Both the position numbers and the translations under genes were made by a program. A stretch of 64,000 nucleotides of DNA. It comes from Stachybotrys elegans (Eukaryota; Ascomycota; Sordariomycetes; Hypocreales; Stachybotryaceae). Shown here piece after piece: positions 1 through 11,080 of this stretch; position 1 is the first letter of the stretch, and every line of letters starts with the position of its first letter. The stretch spans positions 620,001 through 684,000 of the forward strand of contig JAGPNK010000009.1 in NCBI GenBank assembly GCA_020746835.1. The letters are read 5' to 3'. The notes below the pieces were generated by a model. The model was not told where the DNA came from. It saw only the letters and a list, made by a program, of their open reading frames with translations, and did not search any database.

Positions 1-1058
1 ACTGGTCCTCCTCGGCCGTCCAGTGCCCCTTGGCGAGCGGGCCGCCCCCGGAAATCCGTACCCATTTAGTGTCGGCTTGAATGGTCCCTGGCACAAGGGT
101 AAGGGCCGCAAACGTCCCCGCTCCGTGATCTTTGGCTTATCAATCAGACCAGTCGGCCCGGAGCAAAGTCATGAAGCTTTAAAGGTTGTTTGGTGCCCGG
201 CTCATGGTCAAGTTTAAGCCCTCCAAGCTCTCTTTGTGTTGGAATATCAAGCAACTCCGCGACCTCTCTCTGATGACCAATGAGAAACTTCTCCGCCATC
301 TCTGCGGGGTGAAGAGCCGGAAGATCTCAGCACTACTTGTCGTTTCGGGGCATTCCGGAAACCTAAGTCCCATTTTTCGCAACCATTGGAGGTAGCCAAA
401 CCATTCTGCTGCAGCGGAGGTACGCTTTCAGCATGGCCTCAGCAAATCACAGCCCAGCGCGACTCATGCTACATTCTTCTAGTCTGCTTCTAGTGGCTCG
501 ACTTGATCCTTGGTTCGGCGAATCCCTCGGTCATGGCAAACGTCACTGAAAGGCAATTGTCTTCGTCGTCCAGCCCAGCCGCCCCCCCAAATCCACTCTC
601 TCTGTCTGCAGTCAATTGCGCGGGTCTGCTCACGCGCTTGCATGCGTGCCTATCGCATCCACGCTATCGCCTCCACGCATGCCCCAGGGAATGGCAGTAT
701 CTAGCGAAAGAGGAGAAACAAGAAAGAAGTCGCCAGCCGGACTGCGAGGCCCCTGGGTTTCGGGGCCGGATGCATACATATGTTGGTTGCTGCACAGCCC
801 CCCTCTCTCATGCTCCCCACCGAGATATCCCGGGTGCTACCCGGTGAAACGACTCAAGCACTCCTCCAAGCTAGACCAAAGTCAAAATTACCCTGTCTGT
901 GTGCTTGCTCGAGATGCCTGCTTGGTGGTATAGAATACCACGATGTGGGGCTTTGTCCGGTCTGTGGCAGCGGGAAATTTAGCTCAACCTTCTCTTCTCT
1001 GTAATCTTTTCTTTCTTTCCCATGACGGCTTTCTGCGAGGTTGTTTGAGTGAGCAGTC
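1..1058. other. Intergenic and upstream region of the Zn2Cys6 regulator
   Basis: No reading frame here looks like a real gene: the open frames are short, overlap on both strands and show no recognisable domain. The last roughly 70 bases are pyrimidine-rich, as is usual for the leader of a filamentous-fungal gene, and lead into the start codon at 1059. A gene fragment running off the left edge cannot be excluded. Confidence 0.5.
1022..1048 (+). promoter_or_regulatory. Short upstream ORF in the regulator leader
   Basis: An ATG at 1022 opens an eight-codon frame ending in TGA at 1046-1048, ten bases before the start codon at 1059. If the transcript begins upstream of 1022, ribosomes would meet this uORF first and would have to reinitiate almost at once. 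The reading frame is seen directly; a role in translation control is inference. Confidence 0.4.
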
Positions 1059-3639
1059 ATGTCCTCCTCCTCCTCCGCCAAGGCCACCAAGAAGAGTGCC
1101 TTCTCGTGTGAGCCATGCCGGAGGCGAAAAGTGAGTCTTGTCCAGCTTCCGGGCCTGCTGTCTGCTCTATCCCTCCCCCCCCCCCCCCCCCCCCCAGCAT
1201 CCCATCCATACCTCCCCTCTCCTCGTTCGCGTAGACAGCTGTCCTCATTTGCGCCATAGATTTCGTAACTGACCCATCGAAAAATTCAGGTCAAATGTGG
1301 GGGGGAACAGCCCATATGTAAACGATGTGCTGCTCGTAAGGACGAATGTGTCTATCGGCTGTGAGTTCAACAGTCCTGGAGTTCCAGGCTTCCTACCGCC
1401 CAAGGGTCGCGTAAGCTCTTGTCCCTGACATTGCACATAGAAACCCAACGTTGTCCTACACCCAGCGTCTAGAGGAGCGCATCAGGGAGCTCGAGGATCA
1501 GCTCGCCAATGCACCTGTCGCGGCCAGTTCCCACGCGGGCTCCTCTCACTCGAGCCCCGTGATCCTTGGTGCTAGTGATGCTCCGTCTGCCAGCAGAGCA
1601 TCGACGGAGGACAGGGTCATCAAAAAGGGCTTCAAGGGCATAAAAGTTGATGACAAGGGCGGCATCACGTACCACGGCGCCACGAGCTTCTTCCACCTCC
1701 CCAGCGACAGCAGCGCCACTGGAGACGGCCATCTGTCCTCTCAGGATTCCAACGTGCAGCGCAGAGAGCGTCTCGTCACAAACGCGTGGCAGCAAAGAGC
1801 GTTGGAAAATCTCTCGGCGATCCCCGTACGTGTCTCGTGTGCCAAACCCACAACACGGAACAAGCCGAAACTGACAGGCCAACCACCAGGAACCATTTCA
1901 TCATCTACTAGAACTTCATTGGTGCTGGATTCACCCATTGTTCAATTTCATATACAGGCCTGCCTTTACACGTAAGTCATTGATATTTATCGGACTTTTG
2001 GGTTCGCGGATCATCTGCTCACGTCTGTCACACAGGTGACATGCAAACACTTGGCCCATACTACTCCCACACGCTCCTTAACGCCATCTTCTCACACTCG
2101 ATACGCTGGGCAAAGGGGGATCCAGCCATAGCAGGTATCTTGGAAGAGTCCTACGATGGCGGCCAGGTCTTTGGCAAACACGCTCGTCGGATGCTCTTTG
2201 ACGACTTGAGCGCCGGCTCCTCCTCGATCCCTACCATCCAGACGCTACTCCTTCTGAGTGCGCAAGAGTGTAGTTTCGGAAATAGCACGCAGGCATGGAC
2301 ATATAGCGGCGTGGCCTTTCGTCTTCTAGACCATCTCGGCATATGCCTGGATGGCCAACGCTATCCCGAATCCGTGTCCATGTCCGACGAGGACGTCGAG
2401 ATCCGGCACCGCATATTCTGGAGTTGCTACCTGTGGGACAAAATGATCAGCCTCTATCTCGGTCGGTCCCCCACGCTGAAGCACTCCAAGGCTTCCCCAC
2501 CCCAGATCATGTGTATGTCAAACCCGTCCCCTGAGTCTCGGCATGCCCTCTCTAACCACTTACAGTCGACGATTCGGCCGAGACAGAGATGTGGGTGCCA
2601 TTCGGAACACCGCCAGGGGGCGGCTCTTGGAACTACCCACCTCAGACTGCGCACTCAGCATCGTGCTTCTGGAGCATGTGCCGCCTCTGCATCATCTTCA
2701 ACGAGATTCTGGTCCACATGTATGATCCGCTCATGCAAAACACCGAAGCCGAGGTGCAGACGTGTCTACAGACCCAAGGCGTCGCCCTGCAAAAATGGTG
2801 GGATGAACTACCGCCGTACCTGCGCATCGACCCAGCGGCATTGCCTGCGTTGGCCCCTCCTTCACACATCGTCACAACCAAGTTGGTCTCACATTTCCAC
2901 TAGATCTGACAGATGATGATGAGCTAATGTGATTCAGCTGCCTCTATTACACCTTCAAGATCCTACTCTATCGACCGATGCTTACCCGCTGGGGCAGCTC
3001 TGGGGAAGACGACTCGCAGCTTCGCCGGCATTATCTAGTCGAGTGTATCACTTCAGCCACCTCGGTGATAGCCATATTCGACCTGTTCCAACGCACTTTT
3101 GGCATGAACCACTGTATCCTCTCCATTGCGTACAGCATCTATACAGCTGCGTCCGTCTTCCTCCTGCAGGTCCAGGCCGCGCCCAATGATCAGCAAGCCT
3201 TGCGCAGGTTGAGGTTTTGCATGCACATATTGGCTCAAGTAAAGACATTCAGCCCCAGTAAGTCTTGTCGGCAAACCCCCCGTAGCTCGTAACCCGCTGA
3301 CGTATTCCAGTCATCGGCAGCGCTCTCAGCCTCATCGACCGAGAGCTGGCTCTCCTGGGCATCCCGGTAGATCAAACGGGGATCGAGCAGCCGGCAGCAT
3401 CCAGCATGGAGGGCATGCCAAGAATGAGTCCCACATACAACCAACCAGTCAACATGGCCTTCTCTCAGTCCACCTTCTCTCCCAGTCCCTTTGATCCCCG
3501 CATGGGCGGCTTCAGCGCGGAGTCGATACCGGTAGATCCTGGAGTTTACGCGGCCATGTCCAGTCTTGAACCGCTCAGTGTGAGCGTAGGCGCAATTCCG
3601 GAGCCTCAAGGTGCGCCGCATTATCACGCACATGCTTAA
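1059..3639 (+). CDS. Zn2Cys6 fungal-specific transcription factor
   Basis: Eight exons (1059-1130, 1290-1360, 1441-1825, 1890-1971, 2036-2512, 2566-2881, 2938-3257, 3311-3639) join in frame to 683 residues. The N-terminus carries a complete binuclear zinc cluster, Cys17, 20, 27, 34, 37 and 44, with C-X2-C-X6-C-X6-C-X2-C-X6-C spacing. A short coiled coil (RLEERIRELEDQL) follows, the usual dimerisation element. From about residue 177 comes a fungal_trans middle homology region with typical blocks such as HWCWIHPLF near its start and FDDSAETEMW near residue 362. The C-terminal 100 residues are low complexity and probably activating. It should be a nuclear DNA-binding regulator; the middle region reminds me of NirA/NIT4-type proteins, but that is only an impression. 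Intron 1 contains a run of 21 C. The neighbouring amidohydrolase and transporter are plausible targets. Confidence 0.9.
1175..1195 (+). repeat. Poly-C tract (21 C) in intron 1
   Basis: A run of 21 consecutive C lies inside the first intron of the zinc-cluster gene and is followed at once by AG, so it reads like a polypyrimidine tract plus acceptor (CAG at 1195-1197). Splicing there would leave the frame needed for the second half of the zinc cluster; the acceptor at 1289 restores it. Confidence 0.85.
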
Positions 3640-4065
3640 ACAGCCAGCATTCATAGCGCATCATGTCTGGAATGACAGTCTGCAAAAGATTGGTGGCATA
3701 CTGAAACCCACAGCCGCAGGTGTTTCGGCTTCTCTTGAAACAGAGGGGTTAAGGACGGGAGGAAACGGAGGAAACTGAATTCGGAAGGGCATTCCACGGG
3801 TTGGAATGTCCAATAGAGGCGCGCGTTCCGTAGCAAGCTAGCGCGGCCGCGCTGGCACTAGAAGCGTCTTGCATCATGGCGATGGGCGGCATTGTTTTTG
3901 TTTTCGCATTCGCAGAGCCAGGTCGAAATACAGGTATACCAAGGATCTCTCTAGACGTGTCTCAAATCGAGTTTCGATTACATATTATCCGCTTCGTAAG
4001 ACTTCGTAGCTCATAAATCGTGAATATTCGTGAGTCGACATTATTCGTTTGCGTTCGGGGGAGTA
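3640..4065. other. Convergent 3' intergenic region
   Basis: This stretch lies between the stop codons of the zinc-cluster regulator and the amidohydrolase and should hold both 3' untranslated regions. I see a NotI-like GC block near 3840-3850 but no gene and no repeat. Confidence 0.6.
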
Positions 4066-5112
4066 TCAGACGTGGGCAGTATCCCACAAGTCTTCGGCAT
4101 TCTCCTTGAAGAGCCTCTTGACAAGCTCTTTGTCGTCGCCGCACCAATCGAGAACCCTATCCATCCACGGCCGGATATCAAGCCCTTCGAAGCGCGTGTG
4201 GGGCCAGTCCGTAGCGAAGACGACACGGCTCTTGCCCTTGAGGCGTATGATTTCCCGGGCCATGGGTTCGAGGTCGATGTGGTTCTGCATGCGGCTCATG
4301 CGGTACGGAGCCGACAGCTTGACAAATGTCCGCCCCTGCTGGAGGAGCCTTGCCAGCGACGCAAAGCCTGGAACTTGATAGGGATCCTGCGGCGATGTAT
4401 CCTCGAGGCACGGGTGGCCGAGGTGGTCGATGCAGAGGCGCACGCCCAGCCTCGGCACGATATCCTCGAGCATGTCCATCATAGACATGGGCATGTACAC
4501 CTGTACGACCCAGCCGAGCGGCCTCACGGCAGCAGCATACTTCTCCAGCATGTCCTCGATGTGCGCGGTGTTGACGGCCACGCCGTGGGATTGGATGTTC
4601 AGCCTAACGCCCCGGACGCCCAAAGTGTGCCACTCGCAAAGCCGACTCGTGGGCGTGGTGGCGGGATCGAAGGAGACGACGCCGCGGCCACGGCGCGGGC
4701 CGAGGGCGTACAGCGCATCGAGCAGACAGGAATTGTCGTGGCCGTAGATGGATGGCTGGACAAGGACGATATTGCGAATACCGACGGAGGTCTCGAAGGT
4801 CAGGGCGTCGCGGAGGGTGTGCCTGCTGGGTCTGTATGCGGCGCCGGGGGCGAGCGGGTACCTGTCCGGGTCGAGGACATGCATGTGCGAGTCCCAGGAT
4901 CCGGGTGGGATGCGATGCGTGAGCCGGGCCTTGTACGCTACGTGCTCGATGCGGAGATGGGGGCGGCAGGACGGCTCGAAGGCGGGAGGCAGGATGTCGG
5001 AGCGGGCTGGGACGGGTTCGACCAGGTTCCTATGGAGGGCGTGCTGCGGTACGGTCGTCTTGTCTCGCAGGCTGGGTCGAGCCCGGAGCGTCTTCGGGAA
5101 GGAGACGGGCAT
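4066..5112 (-). CDS. Amidohydrolase family 2, 2-pyrone-4,6-dicarboxylate lactonase (LigI)-like
   Basis: An intron-free frame gives 348 residues from the first ATG (5110-5112); the frame stays open upstream but only through a GTG. The protein is a TIM-barrel metal hydrolase of the PF04909/COG3618 type. It has an N-terminal metal-binding H-x-H (His76 and His78, in WDSHMHV), a central IDHLGHP strand and the catalytic Asp302 in ATDWPH. The order and spacing match the LigI group, which opens the lactone ring of 2-pyrone-4,6-dicarboxylate and similar carboxylates; the true substrate is unknown. The first 60 residues are rich in Arg and poor in acid and may be a mitochondrial presequence. It is divergent from the MFS transporter and convergent with the zinc-cluster regulator, which fits a small catabolic module. 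Confidence 0.85.
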   Translation of the reverse strand: MPVSFPKTLRARPSLRDKTTVPQHALHRNLVEPVPARSDILPPAFEPSCRPHLRIEHVAYKARLTHRIPPGSWDSHMHVLDPDRYPLAPGAAYRPSRHTLRDALTFETSVGIRNIVLVQPSIYGHDNSCLLDALYALGPRRGRGVVSFDPATTPTSRLCEWHTLGVRGVRLNIQSHGVAVNTAHIEDMLEKYAAAVRPLGWVVQVYMPMSMMDMLEDIVPRLGVRLCIDHLGHPCLEDTSPQDPYQVPGFASLARLLQQGRTFVKLSAPYRMSRMQNHIDLEPMAREIIRLKGKSRVVFATDWPHTRFEGLDIRPWMDRVLDWCGDDKELVKRLFKENAEDLWDTAHV

Positions 5113-6046
5113 CTTTGGACGAGACGAGTCGGCCCGGTGTCTCGTGCAAGACGACGATTCCTGACGCTCTGGATACTCAAGCACACCCGAGGGAGCGAGG
5201 GCTATACTTCAACATAATCGCGGAGTTTCCGTGCCGGCAGGCATGCGTCATAACACGAGGGCGAGGGCTAGATATAAGAACCCCCCCATCTGCTCGCTCA
5301 TCTTCCGTGGCCCGAGTCGGGAATATCATGCCATCACAGTGACGCGCAAGTCCGCCATGCTGGCTTTTTTTTTCTCGCCACCCGTTCCTCGGGAATCGAC
5401 CGTAATTAGTCGCGAGGGAGGAGAGGGGTGGTCAAAGTCAGAATGGGGTGCGGCGGGCGGCGGCGGCGTCGGCGATGATGACGGACGGGCTTCGTTGGAC
5501 TCTATTTGATTTTCAGCGGATATTCTCCCCCAAATGCCCGCTAGGCGGCAGGCGTTATATTCAGCCGCCCGGCTGAATCAATAACCAAGAGCCAACAAGC
5601 GCTCGGATTCTGGCCGAGAAAGTCGGGTCCGGCAGCTGTGGCATGGCCGTTCCGCCAGGTCGGCCAAGTTCCGATGGCAAGTTTTCGCATTGTTCTTCCA
5701 CCCCTTTCGCGCTTCCTCTCCTTCCACTACCCCATTTTCACCTCCACACATCGACAACACACCTCCGCCTCCCTTCCAATAGCCCCAGCAAGAGGATCCC
5801 GCCAAACGAAACACGGTTGTGAGCTCGGCAGCCCTTCGCCCGAAAGGCCTGTCAGGTTGCGAGAAGTCCCCCTCTCGGCTGAGTTGTGGGGGGTAATACC
5901 GTCTCTCGGCTCCCAGATCGGCGGACCGTCTATCTGAAAAACACCCTCGTGGGTTTTTGCCTCGGCTAGCTTCCGCTTGTCCTCGCAGCTCGGCGGACGT
6001 CGTTTACCGGTTCGGAGCTATTCCGTGGACCCGTGGCTTGCCCGCT
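5113..6046. promoter_or_regulatory. Divergent promoter between amidohydrolase and MFS transporter
   Basis: This 934-bp region separates two divergent start codons. It contains a poly-T run near 5366 and pyrimidine-rich blocks near 5695-5770. The motif TCGGCGGAC occurs as a direct repeat at 5918-5926 and 5990-5998, 72 bp apart and 49-129 bp before the transporter start. The first copy continues as CGG-N4-CCG (5919-5928), an arrangement often bound by Zn2Cys6 dimers. The motifs are seen; their use by the regulator at 1059 is a guess. Confidence 0.4.
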
Positions 6047-7805
6047 ATGGCCATGGACAAGGCAAGATTACACTATCTGGTGACTGTCGTCGTGATCGCA
6101 TGCGGATCTATCCCCAAAGGTGTGTGCTCCCATAGGCTGACCGGTGGCCGCCGAGTCGCGATCTCCATGCTATATCCGGCCTGGAGATTCGGCCAAGCAT
6201 CGTGTAATAGCAAGAATACTGACTGGGCACTGCCCCCTCCCGCCTAGGTTACGATGAAGGGGGGTTCGCTGGTGCCAAGAACCTCGAGTCCTTTCTGCTC
6301 GACTTTGGATTGACAAAGGAGCAGTGGACCGGGTCATCGTCGGCGCTGGCCTCTCGCAAGGCCAACATCTCGTCGTTTGGTGTTTTGGGGGCGGCCATCG
6401 GTGCCATCATGATCCTATGCGTCGCAGACCGGTTGGGTCGGCTCCGATCCTGGCAGCTGTCCACGGGTGTATGGATGGCTGGGTTCCTCATGACCACCTT
6501 TGCCTCGGGAAACACTGGCTTACTGCTATTCTCCCGGATATTTGGTGGCTTGGGCGCCGGGGGCCTCACAGTGGTGGCACCCTTGTACCTCTCGGAGATT
6601 GCCCCGGCTCGGTCTCGAGGAATGATTGTATCCATATACATGGTGATCTTGCTGTCGTTTCTTATGCTTGGTAAGACTGCACAACTTGATCGATGCTGGG
6701 TGACGATTGGTGCTGATCCGACGATTCAGGTTTCTTCATTAGCTATGCCGCTGGGCAAGCCATGGCCCCCACTCGGGCGCAGTATCAGATAGTCATCGGC
6801 ATCGCTCTTGTGCCGGTTGGCCTGGCATTCATTGCCTCCTTCTTTCTCCAGGATACCCCGCGCTGGCTCGCGAGCCAAGACCGTAACGAGGAGGCATCGG
6901 CGGTGCTTGCGCAGCTGCGCGGCCGCGATGCCACGGACCCGCTGGTCCTGAAAGAACTGGAAGACATGCATGCCGAGATGCGTGATAAGCGCGCCACTCT
7001 TGCTGGCACATCCACCTGGAGCATAGCCAAGGAGATTGCTACCATCCCAACATTTCGCAAGAGGTTCCTGTTGGGGTTGGCCATGCAGACGGTAGCACAG
7101 TGGAGCGGCGGCAACGGCATCACGTACTACATCCCCGAGATTTTCGGCTATGCGGGCATACCCGACAGCAACCAATCGCTGATTGCGTCTGGTGCGTACG
7201 GAGCGGTGAAGTTGGTATTCACCATGGTGTTTACCTGGGGGCTCGTGGATGTGTTTGGACGGCGGCGATGCTTCATCGCAGGCCTGCTCCTCCAGTGCGT
7301 GACTCACATATACATGGCCATATACATGGCAGAGTGGATCAACTCGGGCAACGGACCAGCCTCCGACGCAGCCATCGCCAGCATCTTCATCTATGCCGTA
7401 GGATGGTCGATTGGGCTGTGCACGGTGCAATACCTGTACGGCACGGAAATCTACCCAACGCGGATACGCAACGTGTGCTACGCGACCAACATGATGGTGC
7501 ACTGGTTCTTCCAGTTCGGCGTGGTCCGCGTCACGCCCAACATGTTCGACAGCCTCGACATCTGGGGCGCCTACGTCTTTTGGGCGTGCGTATGCGCCGT
7601 GGGACTCGTGCTGCTGGGCCTATGGGCGCCCGAGACAAAGGGCGTGCCGATGGAGCGCATGACGGAGCTCTTTGACGGGCCGTGGTACATGGGCTGGAAG
7701 GCGAGAGTGCGCCTCGATAGTGACGCCGAGTCGCTGGACGGGCCAGTCTACACAGAGACCAAGACGGACAATGAAAAGTCGGAAGCGAGGAGTCATAGTT
7801 CGTAG
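6047..7805 (+). CDS. MFS sugar/quinate-type transporter
   Basis: Three exons (6047-6119, 6248-6670, 6730-7805) give 523 residues. Hallmarks of the MFS sugar-porter family (PF00083) are present in order: GYDEGGF after the first membrane helix, DRLGRLRSW in the loop between helices 2 and 3, RIFGGLGAGG with PLYLSEIAPARSRG, DTPRWLA at the end of the first half, VDVFGRRRC in the second half and PETKGVPMERM after the last helix. About twelve membrane segments can be counted. Helix 7 has QWSGGNGITYY where hexose transporters have QQ-x-x-G-x-N-x-x-x-Y-Y; Q/W-rich variants here occur in quinate and other acid or aromatic permeases. It most likely imports a small carbon source at the plasma membrane, possibly the substrate of the adjacent amidohydrolase (inference). 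The ATG at 6047 was chosen because it leads straight into the first membrane helix. Confidence 0.9.
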
Positions 7806-8435
7806 TGTTTGTTGGCGAGGGCGTATGAGATATACGCCAGTGTAAGATTTGAGGAGCGTAATCAAGGAAGGGGGGGGAATAATAATTTGGAATTGAGTGA
7901 TGACGGCTTCACTCTCACGTTTCGGGGAATTTTGGCGTATGTATATTCATCCATTATTTGTCACCCCCAAAAGAGGCACAGCGGGCATGTCGTTGGATTT
8001 GTGTTGGACAGGGTCCTTGTGCTTGGCCAGGGCACCACCACCAAAAGCCACCTATCGAGTCGAACTGCCACAGCGTGCGCAGCATGCCCCACACCAGCTT
8101 TTGGAATCACAAATGGAAGCTAATTACCGCCTGCTCAGCCCCGCCACCCGCCATCCCGTCACTTTGGGATTTTGTGGCGCAAATCGCAATCACAAATCAA
8201 TGATAGCATCATCATCATTGCGAGTCCAGTCTCACCCTCACCTCCCAAGCTCCGCCTCCATTAAGATCCCTATAGATATAGCGACGGCGCCCCTACCCTT
8301 CCCTCGTCAACCAGCACTCGCATCGACACCAAAGCCCCCAAGCTTCCCACAATTCCTTCGCAGCAGCATCAACCCCGCCACCCCGCCGCCTACCTCCATC
8401 TTCTTGTCTTGTTCATATCTCTTCTTGTCGCAGCC
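7806..8435. other. Intergenic region upstream of msrA
   Basis: This region holds the 3' end of the transporter transcript and the promoter of the methionine sulfoxide reductase gene. The last 200 bases are C/T-rich. No gene or repeat is evident. Confidence 0.6.
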
Positions 8436-9128
8436 ATGTCTCTCCCGCCTTTCCTGGCCCGCCTCGCCCGGCCCTTCACCATGTCCGCGCGCATGTCCAT
8501 TGCTCCCGACGCCTCCGCCGCCGTGTCCATCCCCGATGGCGCCCAGCGCTGCACCGTCGCCGCCGGCTGCTTCTGGGGCACCGAGCACCTCTACCGCAAG
8601 CACTTTGCCGGCAAGGGCCTGATCGACGCCAAGGTCGGCTACATTGGCGGTGATCTCGAGAACCCTTCCTACCGCGCCGTTTGCGGCGGCAAGACTGGCC
8701 GTAAGTCCCTCTCCCCCTTCTTCCCCCATCTCTTCGCCTCCTCGGGTCAATCTCTCTAACATGCCGCCGCCTCCGAAGACGCCGAAGCCGCGCAAATCAT
8801 CTTCGACTCCGAGCAGGTCTCCTATCGCCAGCTCCTCGAGTTCTTCTACCGCATGCACGACGCCACCACGCTCAACAGGCAGGGCCCCGACACTGGCCCG
8901 CAGTACCGCTCTGCCATCTACTTCCACAACGAGGAGCAGGAGAAGATTGCTCGCGAGGTCACGCAAAAGGCAAACGACCAGTGGTGGAAGGGCGGCATCG
9001 TGACTGAGATTGCTCCTGCTGGCAAGTGGTGGTCCGCCGAGGAGTACCACCAACTGTACCTAGACAGAAACCCCGAGGGTTACGAGTGTCCCAGCCATTA
9101 CCTGAGGTCATTCCCTGATCTTCAGTGA
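8436..9128 (+). CDS. msrA: Peptide methionine-S-sulfoxide reductase MsrA
   Basis: Two exons (8436-8700 and 8779-9128) give 204 residues. The active-site motif GCFWG holds the catalytic Cys45. The family signature continues with the KVGYIGG block, GPQYRSAIY and, at the C-terminus, NPEGYECPSHY, so the domain is complete. The enzyme reduces methionine-S-sulfoxide in proteins and as free amino acid, using thioredoxin, as part of oxidative-stress repair. The first 20 residues are Arg-rich and end near a second Met (8481) and a third (8493). A mitochondrial form from the first start and a cytosolic form from a later one is a plausible inference. The intron acceptor at 8778 was chosen because it joins GGKTG to HAEAAQIIF in frame. 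Confidence 0.93.
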
Positions 9129-9382
9129 AATGCGCAGGGACGATGTTTCAAAATGTAAAGCAATAATACCTCATTCAGGATATAGGCGACATAGTGCACT
9201 TCAACACAGTTCCAATTAACTCATCGCCTAGCACTCATGCATGCATTGGTCATTCATTTTTTCCCCTATCTCAAGTAGGCTGAGTGAGAGGAGTAGCCAC
9301 CCTCTAATGGTACAGTAAGATATTCAGATAATACAAAAGGAATCAACTCAATTCACCTGGCCCCGATACTACACCGTCCAAT

Positions 9383-10476
9383 TTACTTCCTCCTCTGGCT
9401 GCCGCTCATGATCTGGACCATGCGAACGAAGATGTTGAGGAAGTCAAGCTCTAGAGAGATACTCTCGTTGACGGGGTCGGGGCGAATACGGCCGGCCTCG
9501 GCCAGGCGGGCGTGGTACAGGACCTTCTGCACATCGTACAGGGTGAAGCCACCAAAGACGGCGAGACCACCGTACAGCCAGATGCTGTCCGTCAAGGCCA
9601 GAGTTCGGGCAGCAGTGGCGGGGAGAATAAGAGGGGCGAAGCCAGCAGCGGCAACAATGGCGGCACCAGCCAGAAGAGGTCCTCCGATGTACAGGTACTT
9701 CTCCTGCTTAGCCGTGGCGCCCACAACAGAGATGGCACCCATCATGGCGACGGTGTAAAGACCGGCACGAGCGAGAAGGGCGGGGTGGACGAAGGCGAGC
9801 AGAGGAGCGACAAAGGCAGCCTGGGTAGCGTTGAAGGCGGTCCAGGCGAGGTACTTGGGAACGTAGCTGGGAGGGGTTAGCATATGCGAACTATACATTG
9901 CGCAAATCAACCAGTTTCCGTTACTTACTTGTCAGGGCTGATGGAACGAGTGGCGATCATAGAACCAAAGCTGAGCGCAAGACCGCCGATACCGACGACC
10001 CAAGGGTTCGTCACCATCAGACGGTAGACAAAGCCAGTCTGGACCATCTGCCTAGCGGTCAAGGCAGTAATTCCGATACCCAGGCCGGTGTGCAGGAAGG
10101 TGTCATTGAGATAAGCCTTCTCGAAGGGGGGCATGCCGCCATCCTCTCGGGTCTCGCGGTTGAAGACGGCGTTGATGGCGACGAGCGTGCCGCCAAAGAT
10201 GGCGCCGCCGACGAGAAGCCTGCGCGTATTGGACTGGGACGACTCGGTCGGGTAGGAGAAGCCGCTGTTGGATCGGAAGGCGGTGCGCGAGAGGCCGAGG
10301 CGGGTCGTCGTTGCGGCTGCTGATACGCGCGGCGTGAAGAACCCAAACTTGGACTTGGCCGACTGCTGGTGGAAGCTTCGCATGGGAGCTCGGAGCGACG
10401 CCGTCTTGGATAGCTGCTGCGGCAGCCGTTGCGCCAGGCGCATGGGTGCCTGGCGGACTGTGAAGGTGAACGACAT
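9383..10476 (-). CDS. Mitochondrial Bax-inhibitor-1 family membrane protein (GHITM/MICS1-like)
   Basis: Two exons (10476-9929 and 9866-9383) give 343 residues. The N-terminal 70 residues are rich in Arg, Ser and Ala with no acidic cluster, a typical mitochondrial presequence. About seven or eight hydrophobic helices follow, with FGGFTLYDVQKVLYHARL and SLELDFLNIFVRMVQIM near the end, the pattern that defines the BI-1/YccA (UPF0005) superfamily. Among its members the presequence and overall layout fit GHITM/MICS1, an inner-membrane protein linked to cristae structure and ion homeostasis. Function in this fungus is inferred from family only. It is convergent with msrA (254 bp between stops). Confidence 0.88.
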
Positions 10477-11080
10477 GATTGTTGTGAGGACTCGTATGTC
10501 TAGGTTGCGTGGTGGATGCAAGTCGTAGAAGGGAGACGTTTTGCAGTGTGCGGTGCGGAGGCAAAGTAATAAATAGCCTTGCACGATGCACGAATGGAAA
10601 TAGTTTAGGTATTCATGACGTGCGGACTTGACCTTCCACAAACTCCGGAATCACGTGCGCCGAAGGCAGTAGAAAGATCCGTCCTTGTCCACTAAAGTTA
10701 CCTAAGCTCCGCCCTACTAAGTAGCGAGGCGCCTCAATACTAATAATTAGCCCTCACGGAGATAGGTAAAGTACATGTTGGTTGGTAATTGCCTGGTAGT
10801 TAGTAATTGATGCCAACAGCTGCCAATTCGAGTGATGCGCAACAATGTAATCGGGGTATCATTCCATATCCCTTGCTCTCTAGGTGTTGGTACACCATCA
10901 TATATACGTACATATCCATCAGACGCTTCCTCCCAGTGGCTTTCCTATCAAATTCCTGTTCCTAAAATAACCCCACCATCAAGTACAGTACTTGCACTCA
11001 CTCATCGAACCGAACCGTATCTAATAAAATCCACGACATCTCGTAACTCGTCACCAGGGAACCCCTGGCTCAGTCATAAC
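10477..11080. other. Intergenic region
   Basis: This region runs from the promoter of the GHITM-like gene to the 3' end of the F-box/LRR gene; both genes are on the minus strand. Around 10690-10830 it is AT-richer, with repeated TAATTG-type words. No gene is seen. Confidence 0.6.

Noticed and set aside
4030..5217. 395-codon open frame on the plus strand
   Set aside because: It is antisense to the LigI-like hydrolase, which carries recognisable metal-binding motifs; the plus-strand peptide has no domain.
8307..9053. 248-codon frame on the minus strand over msrA
   Set aside because: Antisense shadow of the methionine sulfoxide reductase, with no domain.
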